Below are positions 35,978-44,098 of a DNA stretch of 64,000 bases, piece after piece. The notes beneath the pieces were generated by a model. That model saw only the letters and a program-made list of their open reading frames with translations, searched no databases and had not been told where the DNA came from. The position numbers and the translations under genes are program-made. Numbering within the stretch: position 1 is the stretch's first letter; each line of letters begins with the position of its first letter. The DNA is from Planctomycetes bacterium GWF2_41_51 (GTDB taxonomy: Bacteria; Planctomycetota; Phycisphaerae; Sedimentisphaerales; UBA12454): the NCBI GenBank assembly GCA_001825665.1, contig MHXZ01000102.1, positions 31,550 through 95,549 on the forward strand, given 5' to 3'.

Positions 35978-37153
35978 ATGATGACTTTTGAGGCCGAAAT
36001 GTTCGAAAATAGGATATCGCTGTTTAGCCTGTTTGGCTTTAAGGTAAAACTGGATATTACATGGTTTATCCTCGCAGTTCTCATAACTTGGTCTTTGGCA
36101 AAAGGCGTTTTTCCAATGTATTTCGAGGGGTTGACGCCGGCAACGTACTGGTGGATGGGAGCGGTAGGAGCGGTCGGGCTTTTTGTCTCTATCATTTTTC
36201 ACGAGTTCTTTCATTCGTTTATCGCAAAATTATATGGCCTTCCTATGAAGGGCATTACACTTTTCATTTTCGGCGGCGTTTCAGAAATGGAAGAGGAACC
36301 TGAAAGTCCAAAAATTGAATTCCTGATGGCAATCGCTGGGCCGATTTCGAGCCTCGTATTAGGCGGGATTTTTTACCTCCTTGTATTAATCAGCCGGGGA
36401 ATAAACATGCCCCAATCCGTAAGTGGTGTCCTGATATATCTTTCCATTATCAATGTAGTTCTTGCTGTTTTTAATATGATACCGGCTTTTCCTCTCGATG
36501 GCGGCCGCGTGCTGCGTTCGATTTTATGGGGAGCCAAACACAATCTTCGATGGGCGACACACATTGCATCGTCTCTCGGTTCGGCATTCGGAATATTATT
36601 GATAATTCTCGGGATTATGAGTTTGATATCTGGCAATTTCATCGGAGGTCTTTGGTATTTTCTTATCGGTATGTTCATTCGCGGGGCTTCCAAAATGTCG
36701 TACCGTCAGTTAATTATCCGCAAAGCTCTCGCGGGCGAAGAGGTTGACAGGTTTATGAAAACCGACCCCGTTGCTGTTACTCCTGATTTGACAATTCCTG
36801 AACTTGTACGCGATTTTTTCTATAAGTTTCATTACAAGATGTTCCCTGTTCTCGAAGGCGAAACCGTCAAAGGCTGTATTACATCTCGCGACATAAAACA
36901 AATACCGCATAACCAGTGGGACAATTACAAAGTTGCAGACCTGACAAAATCGTGTAATAAAGAAAATTCGATTCAAGCACATTCTGACGCTGTTAAGGCG
37001 CTTTCGCAAATGAGCAGTACAGGTAACAGCAGGTTATTGGTATTGGAAGGAAACAGGCTGGCGGGAATTGTTACACTTAAAGATTTATTAAAATTTTTAG
37101 CTTTGAAAATCGATCTCGAAGGAGATGATGAAATAGATTTACCTCAAATATGA
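35978..37153 (+). CDS. site-2-protease family zinc metalloprotease with CBS pair (M50B)
   Basis: A 391-residue membrane protein. HEFFH at 75-79 is the zinc motif, and NMIPAFPLDGGRVLRS (about 166-181) holds the third ligand Asp in the S2P signature. Six hydrophobic segments surround these sites. Two CBS domains follow (about 245-300 and 308-375: VTPDLTIPELV...CITSRDIK and IVTLKDLLKFL), which usually bind adenine nucleotides. Such proteins cleave transmembrane substrates, often anti-sigma factors or signalling peptides; the target here is unknown. A second ATG at 35999 is a possible start. Confidence 0.88.
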   Translation: MMTFEAEMFENRISLFSLFGFKVKLDITWFILAVLITWSLAKGVFPMYFEGLTPATYWWMGAVGAVGLFVSIIFHEFFHSFIAKLYGLPMKGITLFIFGGVSEMEEEPESPKIEFLMAIAGPISSLVLGGIFYLLVLISRGINMPQSVSGVLIYLSIINVVLAVFNMIPAFPLDGGRVLRSILWGAKHNLRWATHIASSLGSAFGILLIILGIMSLISGNFIGGLWYFLIGMFIRGASKMSYRQLIIRKALAGEEVDRFMKTDPVAVTPDLTIPELVRDFFYKFHYKMFPVLEGETVKGCITSRDIKQIPHNQWDNYKVADLTKSCNKENSIQAHSDAVKALSQMSSTGNSRLLVLEGNRLAGIVTLKDLLKFLALKIDLEGDDEIDLPQI

Positions 37154-37168
37154 TTTAGGAGAAATAAA

Positions 37169-38011
37169 ATGAGCAGAAAATATTTATATTTGATTATCTT
37201 ATTGGCATTAAGCCAGTTGAACTATTCAGTTATTGCCGATACCGGGCCTACGATATACTTGTGCTGCCGGGACACGAATAATCAAACCAATCTGCTTTCA
37301 GACTTTATGTATTTTGTTCCATTGATTTCACCGGTAGACGTTACAAATGAAAAAAGTGAAAATAATCAGCAAATCGGTTATGTGATTTCATGTACAAAAG
37401 ATTCTAAGAAAAAATCTTTCAAATCGTCTTGTGAGTTCAGAATGGAAGGTCAGGGAAGCAATTTAAACGACTTCGATAAAGAAGGAATGATTGAACGCAA
37501 CAAAAAAAATGTTAAAGAAGGAGATGACATTAAAAATATCCTTGATTACATTAAATTCAATGGCGAAGGATACGGTAAAATCGATATCTTCGGCGATATA
37601 GAAAATGGTGAGGAAGTTGTAAAAAAAGTTGTAGTTCATTTCAATGCAAGAGGAAGCCAAAGTCCTGTTTATGCAGGTTTGTACAGTGTAAAATCTGAAA
37701 ATGGCAATTATTCCTATGATAATAAATACGATACGAAAGTTGCACGTGTAAACACGTTGACATTTGTCGAAAATCAGGACATACCCAAAATGGATATTAA
37801 AGTGGCTTCTGTCGGCAAAGATGAAGAGTCGCTCGGAATCCTGCAAGGAATCATAGGGTCAATTGCCAATCTTGTAATCCAGCCTTTTGAAATAACACAA
37901 ATTGGAAATGATGAAATGCTGAGGCTCGGACTTGCGTTATATAATGAACAGAAGAAATTTACGTTTCCAAAAGCTGAGAATTTAATACCAAAAAGCGAGC
38001 AGGGAAATTAA
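37169..38011 (+). CDS. secreted protein of unknown function
   Basis: I do not recognise this 280-residue protein. It has a signal peptide (about 1-24, ending SVIADT), then a mixed, charged sequence with a lysine-rich stretch (KDSKKKSFKSSC, about 76-87) and beta-strand-like segments (GYGKIDIFGDIENG, VVVHFNARG). Its start is 15 bp after the S2P gene with AGGAG upstream, so the two are probably co-transcribed. A link to the protease, as substrate or partner, is only a guess. Its stop codon abuts the convergent DUF486 gene with no gap. Confidence 0.6.
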   Translation: MSRKYLYLIILLALSQLNYSVIADTGPTIYLCCRDTNNQTNLLSDFMYFVPLISPVDVTNEKSENNQQIGYVISCTKDSKKKSFKSSCEFRMEGQGSNLNDFDKEGMIERNKKNVKEGDDIKNILDYIKFNGEGYGKIDIFGDIENGEEVVKKVVVHFNARGSQSPVYAGLYSVKSENGNYSYDNKYDTKVARVNTLTFVENQDIPKMDIKVASVGKDEESLGILQGIIGSIANLVIQPFEITQIGNDEMLRLGLALYNEQKKFTFPKAENLIPKSEQGN

Positions 38012-38341
38012 TTACCATTTTTTAAATATGAAAAATACGGCTAAGACTATAAGCGAAAAGCCAACGGTATAATTCCATTTTAATGGTTCTTTCAGATAGA
38101 ACACAGAGAATACAGCGAAAACTATAAGTGTTATGACTTCCTGCATGGTTTTTAACTGCGCACCGGAAAATTGATAACTGCCGATTCGGTTGGCCGGTAC
38201 CTGAAAGCAGTACTCTGCAAAAGCAATCAGCCAGCTAATTAATATCACAATCATGATCGGCTTACTTTTAAATCTCAAATGCCCATACCATGCGAAAGTC
38301 ATAAATATATTAGAGATAGTTAAAAGTACGATAGTCTTCAT
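38012..38341 (-). CDS. DUF486 family small membrane protein (DMT-like)
   Basis: A 109-residue protein with four transmembrane helices, matching the DUF486 family: FMTFAWYGHLRF in helix 1, SWLIAFAEYCFQVPANRIG, then a QLKTMQEVITLIVF helix and a final hydrophobic helix ending FFIFKKW. The fold is like half a drug/metabolite transporter, and such proteins may dimerise. Substrate and role are unknown. The stop codon directly abuts the stop of the preceding + strand gene. Confidence 0.85.
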   Translation of the reverse strand: MKTIVLLTISNIFMTFAWYGHLRFKSKPIMIVILISWLIAFAEYCFQVPANRIGSYQFSGAQLKTMQEVITLIVFAVFSVFYLKEPLKWNYTVGFSLIVLAVFFIFKKW

Positions 38342-38358
38342 TTACTTGAATCCTTTAT

Positions 38359-38390
38359 GTTATCAGTTTTCTGTTATTGGTTATCGGTTT
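38359..38390 (+). repeat. left inverted repeat flanking the four-helix-bundle gene
   Basis: About 32 bp made of GTTATC-like units (TTATCAGTT, CTGTTAT, GGTTATCGGTT). It matches, in reverse complement and imperfectly, the repeat at 38771-38805 on the other side of the gene at 38381. The repeat overlaps the 3' end of that gene. Confidence 0.6.
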
Positions 38391-38728
38391 AATGAGTTTA
38401 TCAAAGATTGGAGCATCTTTGTAATTGATTTCAGGTCATCTATAAACTTCATTGCCTGTGACTTTTTAAGAACATTCGTTGCTGCAACAATATAAATTTG
38501 CGTTCGCAGTTCGGCAGATGACCCCTTAGCAATATTGTTAAAACGCCTGAAGTCTGCCTTGCTGTTTCTTTCACAACCCTCGGCAATATTAGAGGGAATT
38601 GATAATGCAGAACGCAATATTTGTTCTTTAAGCCAAAACTCTTTGCAATTTTTCAATTGTTTCCATAATTCGACAGATAATCGGCAGGATTTTTTCCAAA
38701 CATCCAGATTTTCAAAATTTGAACTCAT
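38381..38728 (-). CDS. four-helix-bundle protein (23S rRNA intervening-sequence protein family)
   Basis: A 115-residue, all-helical protein. FENLDVWKKSCRLSVELWK opens it, and the central SALSIPSNIAEGCERNSKADFRRF is represented by SIPSNIAEGCERNSKADF, the family hallmark. Related proteins are encoded in 23S rRNA intervening sequences, as free-standing genes across bacteria, and as Avd accessory proteins of diversity-generating retroelements. No reverse transcriptase or variable repeat is present here. The gene sits between inverted GTTATCAGTT-type repeats, so it may be part of a small dispersed unit. Confidence 0.85.
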   Translation of the reverse strand: MSSNFENLDVWKKSCRLSVELWKQLKNCKEFWLKEQILRSALSIPSNIAEGCERNSKADFRRFNNIAKGSSAELRTQIYIVAATNVLKKSQAMKFIDDLKSITKMLQSLINSLNR

Positions 38729-38770
38729 TTAACACCTCCATATAATTATAATGTAAATGTGCAATTCATT

Positions 38771-38805
38771 AACTGATAACAGATAACTGGCAACTGATAA
38801 CCAAT
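38771..38805 (-). repeat. right inverted repeat flanking the four-helix-bundle gene
   Basis: About 35 bp with three AACTGATAAC-like units. Its reverse complement aligns with 38359-38390 (shared GTTATCAGTT, GTTAT, GTTATC and GTT blocks). The two repeats delimit a 447-bp segment holding only the four-helix-bundle gene. Confidence 0.6.
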
Positions 38806-38810
38806 TCCAA

Positions 38811-39389
38811 TTACTGTAAAAATTCCTGTATTCCGCTGCGAATAAGCATAACAGCAATTGCCGCCAGAAGAAGACTCATAACTTTTGAAAGAGCTTTTGA
38901 GCCAGCTTCGCCGAAGATCCTTATTAAATGGTGCGATTGCTTGAAAACGAAAGCGGCTATCAGCAAATTAAGTAAAACAGAAATAATTGTAGCAGGCAGC
39001 CCATATTGAGGAACTAAAACAAGTGAAGTGGTTAATACCGCCGGACCTACCATTAAAGGGATTCCGAGCGGAACTGAGCCCAGATCGCTGGAAGGCATCC
39101 TTCTGGGCTGTGTGGGATTTATAATATCAGTAATCGAAATGCAAAATAGAATTGCGCCGCCTGCAATCATAAAATCTTCAATTGTTATACTTAAAAACTT
39201 CAATATCAATCTTCCGATAAGAATAAAAATCACCGCTACAACCAAAGCTGTCCAAAAAGACTGGACTATGATACGGTTTTTATCCTTGGAATTCATACCA
39301 CTGGTAAGCCCAACGAATAAGGGCAGGATGCCGAAAGCATCAACTGCGACAAAAAGCGGGATAAACGCAAGAAGAATGTTTCTAAGCAT
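38811..39389 (-). CDS. MarC-family integral membrane protein
   Basis: A protein of about 192 residues with six transmembrane helices of the MarC/UPF0056 family: FIPLFVAVDAFGILPLFVGL near the N-terminus and SDLGSVPLGIPLMVGPAVLT in the middle. The role is not established; an early link to antibiotic resistance was not confirmed. I set the start at the ATG that overlaps the stop of the preceding glycosyltransferase gene by 8 bp, with GAGG upstream. Starts up to 39407 are also in frame. Coupled translation with the glycosyltransferase gene is likely. Confidence 0.85.
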   Translation of the reverse strand: MLRNILLAFIPLFVAVDAFGILPLFVGLTSGMNSKDKNRIIVQSFWTALVVAVIFILIGRLILKFLSITIEDFMIAGGAILFCISITDIINPTQPRRMPSSDLGSVPLGIPLMVGPAVLTTSLVLVPQYGLPATIISVLLNLLIAAFVFKQSHHLIRIFGEAGSKALSKVMSLLLAAIAVMLIRSGIQEFLQ

Positions 39390-40791
39390 TCGGTTTGGCC
39401 TCATCATTGCCGTTGTAAATTTTTATTCTTTGCCACGGAGAATGTATTTCTCTTGTAAAAGTCGGACCTCTCCCTGTTTGAATCTGAATTTCTTCCCTTA
39501 GAAAATCGATATGCTGCAAAAGTGCCCACGCTGTATTGTGCCAACTCATCTGATAACCTCGTTCATGAGCCTGTTTTTCCATACGCAGTCTTTTCGATTG
39601 ATTAAATATCAGATAATCTAATGACTGTGCGATTTGCTCAACACTTGGCTCCCCGGGATCTACGAGGATGCCTCTTGCGTGTCTGCCGAAAACGGCTCCC
39701 GGCGGACATTTCTGATTCGAATGAATCAACTCGAGCGCGTACCTGAATTTTGTAGCGATTGCTATTCTGCCGCTGCCGAGAGTATCGGCCAATATGCCGC
39801 TCGATATCTGCTGCATATTCAAATAAGGCAGCAGCATCACATTCGAGGCGCCGTAAAGTTCGAGCAGAAGTTTTTCTTCAAGGAAAGTATCCAGAAATAC
39901 GATATCGTATTTGCTGAATTCAACTTCATTTAGTGATTTTGCCTTGCACCATCTGACATTTGCCTCGGTAAGAGACCAGTTAAGCAGTTCCTGGAACTGC
40001 CGGTAATCCTGGCCTTTATTGTGCTTTACAAATTCCGGATGGCACTGACCCGCGATCAAATAGACAATTGATTTTCTCTGCGCTTCGGTTAGTGCTTCAT
40101 TAACAAATTTACCGAAACCCCTTATGCCGTATTGTATGCCTTTGCCCGGAGAAAGCAGACCGATAGTGGTTACCAGAAAGTGGTTCACTAATCCGTATTT
40201 TTCTTTTATTTCAAGTCGGTCGAATTGCGACGGGTGCGCCATCCTGATGCCGTGGTCGATGTGTTTTATTTTGTCCCGTTCAATTCCATAAATAGGCGAT
40301 TCGAGAATTCTAATCGCACTTTCGGTTGTTACTATCAAACCTCTGCTGTTTTGCGCTAAATCGACAATGACCTGCCGTTGATGCTCATCAGGATTGTTTA
40401 GAACGGTATGCATGTAAACAACCGTCAAAAGCCCTTTTTCGGTAAATGCCTTTGCCATCTGAACGTAGTTTGTACCTCTGCCTTCGTTGCCGTTATCATC
40501 AGGGTCAAGGCCGTATTCGTGCTGCAGAAGAACTGCCGTCGGATTTTTACTTTCGGCCGCACGCGATATTATACTTTTTGTAACAATCTGCCATGAAGCC
40601 GGGCTATATTGATCAATTGTTAAATCCACCGGTATATGGTATGGCAGATTATCTTTATCGATTGCGGCAATACGGATGTTTCCTATTTCAGATGTGAAGT
40701 GTTCGAGTGAATTTGCCAGATCCCGGCTAAAAGTTCCAATTCCACACCTTCTTGGAGGGTACGTACTGATTATTCTAATATTATAGGCCAT
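39382..40791 (-). CDS. glycosyltransferase, GT4-like
   Basis: A 469-residue GT-B protein. The N-terminal MAYNIRIISTYPPRRCGIGTF is the typical start of a nucleotide-sugar-dependent GT4 enzyme (here the glycine-rich loop RCGIGTFSRDLA). The C-terminal half has TIGLLSPGKGIQYGIRGF and ASNVMLLPYLNMQQISSGIL, the donor-binding region. Members transfer sugars to trehalose, lipids or glycans; the acceptor is not predictable. It is followed by the overlapping marC gene. Confidence 0.82.
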   Translation of the reverse strand: MAYNIRIISTYPPRRCGIGTFSRDLANSLEHFTSEIGNIRIAAIDKDNLPYHIPVDLTIDQYSPASWQIVTKSIISRAAESKNPTAVLLQHEYGLDPDDNGNEGRGTNYVQMAKAFTEKGLLTVVYMHTVLNNPDEHQRQVIVDLAQNSRGLIVTTESAIRILESPIYGIERDKIKHIDHGIRMAHPSQFDRLEIKEKYGLVNHFLVTTIGLLSPGKGIQYGIRGFGKFVNEALTEAQRKSIVYLIAGQCHPEFVKHNKGQDYRQFQELLNWSLTEANVRWCKAKSLNEVEFSKYDIVFLDTFLEEKLLLELYGASNVMLLPYLNMQQISSGILADTLGSGRIAIATKFRYALELIHSNQKCPPGAVFGRHARGILVDPGEPSVEQIAQSLDYLIFNQSKRLRMEKQAHERGYQMSWHNTAWALLQHIDFLREEIQIQTGRGPTFTREIHSPWQRIKIYNGNDEAKPNA

Positions 40792-40898
40792 ATGCTACAG
40801 ATTAACTATTATTTTGATTTTGTCAATTATACACTCTTTTGGGTGGTGGTGGGCAGTTTGAGCGATCAAGTAAAGTTAAGAGGAAAATTGAAACATTT

Positions 40899-41336
40899 TT
40901 ATGGATGCTTTACTGAGAATAATTTGGAAGGATAATCAGCTATTAAACAGAATTGACCCAAAAAATCTTTAGTTCCTAATAATACAAAAGGCAAATCAGG
41001 CATAAAGTCGACTGAAATATCTACCATTTTATAAACTATATCTGAGCATCCTTTTAATAAGTTGGCTGTATGATAAACCTCTATTCTACATATATGAGTA
41101 AACGCAACAGCCACGCCGTTTCCAGTGCTCACCGGTTTAGGTATCCCACGTTCTAAATCTATGCCTAAATCTTCAGCTAATTCCGCTGGGGCTGCACAAA
41201 TATCCGCACCTGTATCAATTATGGCAGGCTCATCAAGCATTAAACCGGTATTTGGGTAAACGATTTTAGTAAATAACACCGGCCGCAGTGGAGAGGATGG
41301 AGAAAGACGCAAAAATGGGAAATTATTTATCGGCAT
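40899..41336 (-). CDS. retropepsin-like aspartic protease
   Basis: A 145-residue protein with the aspartyl-protease signature at residues 39-46 (IIDTGADI; D41-T42-G43-A44), followed by AELAEDLGIDL. A C-terminal strand with VLLGTKDFL fits the hydrophobic-hydrophobic-Gly motif of retropepsins. Bacterial single-domain retropepsin-like proteins should act as homodimers. The ATG directly follows the stop of the small DUF5678-like gene upstream, so the two form a unit. The target is unknown. Confidence 0.72.
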   Translation of the reverse strand: MPINNFPFLRLSPSSPLRPVLFTKIVYPNTGLMLDEPAIIDTGADICAAPAELAEDLGIDLERGIPKPVSTGNGVAVAFTHICRIEVYHTANLLKGCSDIVYKMVDISVDFMPDLPFVLLGTKDFLGQFCLIADYPSKLFSVKHP

Positions 41337-41525
41337 TTAAAAGCAAAAGCTTAAATCCTTTGCAGGCACAAAAAACACCATTGGATTGGGCGAGAATTTT
41401 TTAGCTTTTTCTCTGACTTCTTTTCGAGTTTTTCCAGAAGCTACTATAGTGTGGTCTGTTACAGAGGTAAATGCTACGTATCCGCCTTCGTATTTCGGGT
41501 CTTTGACGAGTACGAAATTATCCAT
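41337..41525 (-). CDS. small DUF5678-like protein
   Basis: A 62-residue protein with a strong GGAGG six bases before the ATG. The sequence (YVAFTSVTDHTIVASGKTRK, then EVREKAKK) resembles DUF5678 proteins, small alpha/beta proteins often encoded next to retropepsin-like proteases. Function is unknown. The tight TAA-ATG junction with the next gene suggests a two-gene unit; a toxin-antitoxin role is possible but unsupported. Confidence 0.7.
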   Translation of the reverse strand: MDNFVLVKDPKYEGGYVAFTSVTDHTIVASGKTRKEVREKAKKFSPNPMVFFVPAKDLSFCF

Positions 41526-41658
41526 AGAACACCTCCGTGAATTTTAAATTTTCCCTGATTAATGAATGACTTACGTTCGCTACAGTTTTGTATCTAACAG
41601 TGTTAGAATGTCTTGTCAATAAAAATGTGGAAAAAATGTGGAAAAAAATGTTAATAAT

Positions 41659-41826
41659 TTATTCTTTTTTTTGAGACCATCTGGCATTTGCGGCTTTTTT
41701 TGCAATTTCTGCTCTTTTTTCTGGGGTTAATTTTTCACTTCGAGCCTTGCCCCCTTTTATTCCGCCTAAGTGCCCTAAAAGGACGGCGGCAATGTTTTTA
41801 CCATCTTGAACGGCGTTTTTCAACAA
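41659..41826 (-). pseudogene. truncated KGGKAR-type basic protein
   Basis: A short minus-strand frame ends with LGGIKGGKARSEKLTPEKRA then AKKAANARW, the C-terminus of a widespread small basic protein family (KGGKARA..L.PE.R..IA..AA.ARW). Full members are about 90-120 residues. Here the frame has no ATG, is stopped upstream at 41848-41850, and could start only at TTG 41826, giving 55 residues. It is most likely a decayed or truncated copy. Confidence 0.55.
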
Positions 41827-41847
41827 ATCCTCTGTTGTAGTATAGAC

Positions 41848-42325
41848 TTAGCTAATTGGTTTAAATCTAACTTGTTTTTGCTTGAGCGGTTTTGCATTTC
41901 ATGATATTACGGAATTGCTATAACGCAAGTTTAAATTTAGCGAAGATTAAAGAGATTTGGGAAAAGATATTTGCAAATACTATTTAAAAAACGTACAATA
42001 TATAGTATTAGGAATATTGCAGAATTACAATTTAATACGTTAAAATAGGGAAAATTAAGTTTGGGCTGATAGTTAGCGCTACCAGCCCTAAGACGACTTT
42101 GAATTTTTTCTTAACCCTTTGAAACTGTTACTAACGGAGTGATTACCGTGAGCAAGGATGCTCCATATCGTCATCTTGTTTTGGTATTATTATCACGCCC
42201 ACCCCCGCGTGTCAAGTCAAATTCCCTTTTCAAATATCCTATTAAGTTAGTGGCTTTATAAGGATATTTCTTTTATCGTTCATTTAAGTAGATTTTAATT
42301 AATTTTAAAAAGAAAGGGCCTTGAA
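41848..42325. other. AT-rich intergenic stretch with two hairpins
   Basis: No gene was found. A stem at 42063-42088 pairs GGGCTG with CAGCCC, and inner TAG with CTA across one mismatch. A second stem at 42150-42163 pairs GAGCA with TGCTC around AGGA. The motif GGAGTGATTA (42136-42145) precedes the second hairpin and recurs at 42588-42597. The rest is AT-rich without recognisable signals. Confidence 0.5.
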
Positions 42326-42526
42326 ATGGCTAAATATAATAGAAATAGTGGTAAACCTTGGACGCCTTCGGACGTTAATCAACTAAAAAATCTTGCTGCC
42401 GGAAACACTCCAACGCGAGTAATAGGACTAAAGCTTGGTCGTACACCAGCAAGCATCTACGCCAAAGCTGGCGATGAAAATATATCGTTATCGCCACCTA
42501 ATCAACGTCCATATGGAACAAGGTAA
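42326..42526 (+). CDS. small SANT/Myb-like putative DNA-binding protein
   Basis: A 66-residue basic protein. KPWTPSDVNQLKNLAAGNTP followed by IGLKLGRTPASIYAKA resembles the SANT/Myb-like three-helix fold of small bacterial proteins in which a Trp starts helix 1 and a GRTPASI turn leads the recognition helix. AAAGGG lies about seven bases upstream. Its role is unknown; a DNA-binding regulator is inferred. It is isolated between two long gaps. Confidence 0.7.
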   Translation: MAKYNRNSGKPWTPSDVNQLKNLAAGNTPTRVIGLKLGRTPASIYAKAGDENISLSPPNQRPYGTR

Positions 42527-42889
42527 CTTATATTAGTTTTTTTACTGCACTTTCATAAAGTTTACGCTCGTTGTTTTGCCATTTATGGGAGTGATTAGTC
42601 AGGGCAATCGCTAATACGTATGCCCTAAGTAGTTTTTTTATGGTTTTTTTTTCACTGTTTTACTCCTTGAAAAAAATACTTTGAAAAGGGGGGGTATCTA
42701 ACAAATACCCCCTTAAATTTTAAACACTTTCAAACTGACCCACTACCCTCTTTTGTTACGACCGATAACTAAGCTTATATCCTTTTAAAAGAAAGATTTT
42801 TAACTATCTGAATGGTTTTGCTTAATCCATACAAATTATACGCCGATAACATAGATATGATTAAAACCAGGTATTAAGGAGCATAGAAA
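42527..42889. other. intergenic stretch with two hairpins
   Basis: No gene was found. At 42601-42626 AGGGCA pairs with TGCCCT, followed by a T-rich tract. A stronger stem lies at 42690-42712. GGAGTGATTA at 42588-42597 repeats a motif seen on the other side of the SANT-like gene. AAGGAG belongs to the next gene. Confidence 0.45.
42690..42712 (+). terminator. terminator-like hairpin
   Basis: GGGGGTAT (42690-42697) and ATACCCCC (42705-42712) form a perfect 8-bp stem when the 7-nt loop edge is allowed to pair, followed by TTAAATTTT. It could end transcription of the SANT-like gene or read-through from upstream. Confidence 0.5.
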
Positions 42890-43225
42890 ATGGGAATTCA
42901 GGATTGGTCGGAAAATGTATTGCTTGTAACAATTGCACCAGAGCCGGATATGTGCGATGAGCTAAAGATGGTAACAGATATGATTCGCCAGCGGAAAAAA
43001 TGCAGCGTTGTTATTGATTTTTCCGATGTTGATATTGTAACTTCTTCAAGTCTTGCCCAGTTACTCAGACTCCAAAAGACTTTGGATGACCTCGACCAGC
43101 AGTTCGTCGTTTGCGGCACAAGCAAGCGAACAAAAAGCATTTTTGAGGTTACCGGTCTTGATAAGGTATTTGAATTTGTCGAAGATAAATTTACAGCCCT
43201 TGCCGGCCTTCAAATGGCATCATAA
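42890..43225 (+). CDS. STAS-domain protein (anti-sigma factor antagonist type)
   Basis: A 111-residue single STAS domain. CSVVIDFSDVDIVTSSSLAQ contains the conserved strand and the Ser-rich turn before helix 2, where SpoIIAA-type proteins are phosphorylated. FVVCGTSKRTKSIFEVTGLD matches the next strand-helix unit. Such proteins take part in partner-switching with anti-sigma kinases, but no kinase gene is nearby. AAGGAG lies seven bases before the ATG. Confidence 0.82.
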   Translation: MGIQDWSENVLLVTIAPEPDMCDELKMVTDMIRQRKKCSVVIDFSDVDIVTSSSLAQLLRLQKTLDDLDQQFVVCGTSKRTKSIFEVTGLDKVFEFVEDKFTALAGLQMAS

Positions 43226-43244
43226 ACGAATTGACAATAACAAA

Positions 43245-43275
43245 GCAACGTGCTAACATTACGTTGCGAATGTTA
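43245..43275 (+). promoter_or_regulatory. interlocked palindromes in the rnc leader
   Basis: Two perfect 7-bp inverted repeats interleave: GCAACGT (43245-43251) pairs with ACGTTGC (43261-43267), and TAACATT (43254-43260) pairs with AATGTTA (43269-43275). They can form a pseudoknot or two exclusive hairpins, 26 bp before the rnc start. RNase III genes in some bacteria are autoregulated by cleavage of a leader hairpin, which is the inferred role. Confidence 0.5.
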
Positions 43276-43300
43276 TGTCTGAGCGTAACGGAAAGTTAAT

Positions 43301-44005
43301 ATGGATAAGCAAATCGTACAGCGAATTGAAAAAGCGCTTGAGTATCACTTTTCTGATATTGCACTTCTAAAGAAATCCCTTACGCACGCTTCTGCTGCGG
43401 TAGCAAAACTCGACAGTAATGAAAGACTCGAATTCCTCGGCGATTCCATTCTCGGACTGGTAATTTGCCAGGCACTTTTTGAGAAATTCCCCCATTATCG
43501 CGAAGGCGATTTGACAAAAATTAAAAGCAAACTGGTCTCCCGCAAAACCTGTTCCATGATAGCGGCAGAACTGGATATCGAAGATTTGTTCAATATCGGG
43601 CCTGGAATGCAGAAAAGCGCCGCACTAAAAGGTTCAATTTCAGCCGCTATGCTCGAATCAATAGTAGCGGCAATTTATATCGACGGCGGTTTCGAATCTG
43701 CCAAAAAATTTATTATGAGGCTCTTTGGCCCCCTTATCGAACAGGCAGACGCCGCCCAGCATCAGGAGAATTTTAAATCGCTTCTTCAGCAGTATGTTCA
43801 GCAGAAACTCAATTCAAGCGTAACTTATGAAGTTCTCGATGAAAAAGGGCCCGACCATAATAAGTGTTTCGAGAGCGCGGTAGTCATAGATAAAAAAAGA
43901 TACCCCAGCGCATGGGGAACGACAAAAAAGGAGTCCCAGCAGACCGCCGCCTTTAACGCTCTTGTCGAATTAGGCGTAATCAAGTCCAACCAAGTCGAGA
44001 TTTGA
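43301..44005 (+). CDS. rnc: ribonuclease III
   Basis: A 234-residue RNase III. NERLEFLGDSILGLVI (about 40-55) is the RNase III signature with catalytic acidic residues, and the second Asp/Glu pair lies in AAMLESIVAAIYIDGG. A double-stranded-RNA-binding domain occupies about 155-228 (FKSLLQQYVQQKL, then WGTTKKESQQTAAFNALVEL). It processes rRNA precursors and other structured RNAs. Length and domain order are standard. A palindromic leader lies just upstream. Confidence 0.95.
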   Translation: MDKQIVQRIEKALEYHFSDIALLKKSLTHASAAVAKLDSNERLEFLGDSILGLVICQALFEKFPHYREGDLTKIKSKLVSRKTCSMIAAELDIEDLFNIGPGMQKSAALKGSISAAMLESIVAAIYIDGGFESAKKFIMRLFGPLIEQADAAQHQENFKSLLQQYVQQKLNSSVTYEVLDEKGPDHNKCFESAVVIDKKRYPSAWGTTKKESQQTAAFNALVELGVIKSNQVEI

Positions 44006-44098
44006 TTCAACTTTCTGCAATTACAATTGACATCAATTCGCATTTCATTTAAAAAAACATCCTGAAAATTCATCGGTTCTCTTTTTAAGGATTAAATA

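Noticed and set aside
38381..38728. Four-helix-bundle gene as part of a diversity-generating retroelement
   Set aside because: No reverse transcriptase, template repeat or variable repeat was found nearby.
41848..42325. tRNA or known riboswitch in the long gap
   Set aside because: The hairpins do not form a cloverleaf, no anticodon arm or T-loop motif was found, and no riboswitch core was recognised.
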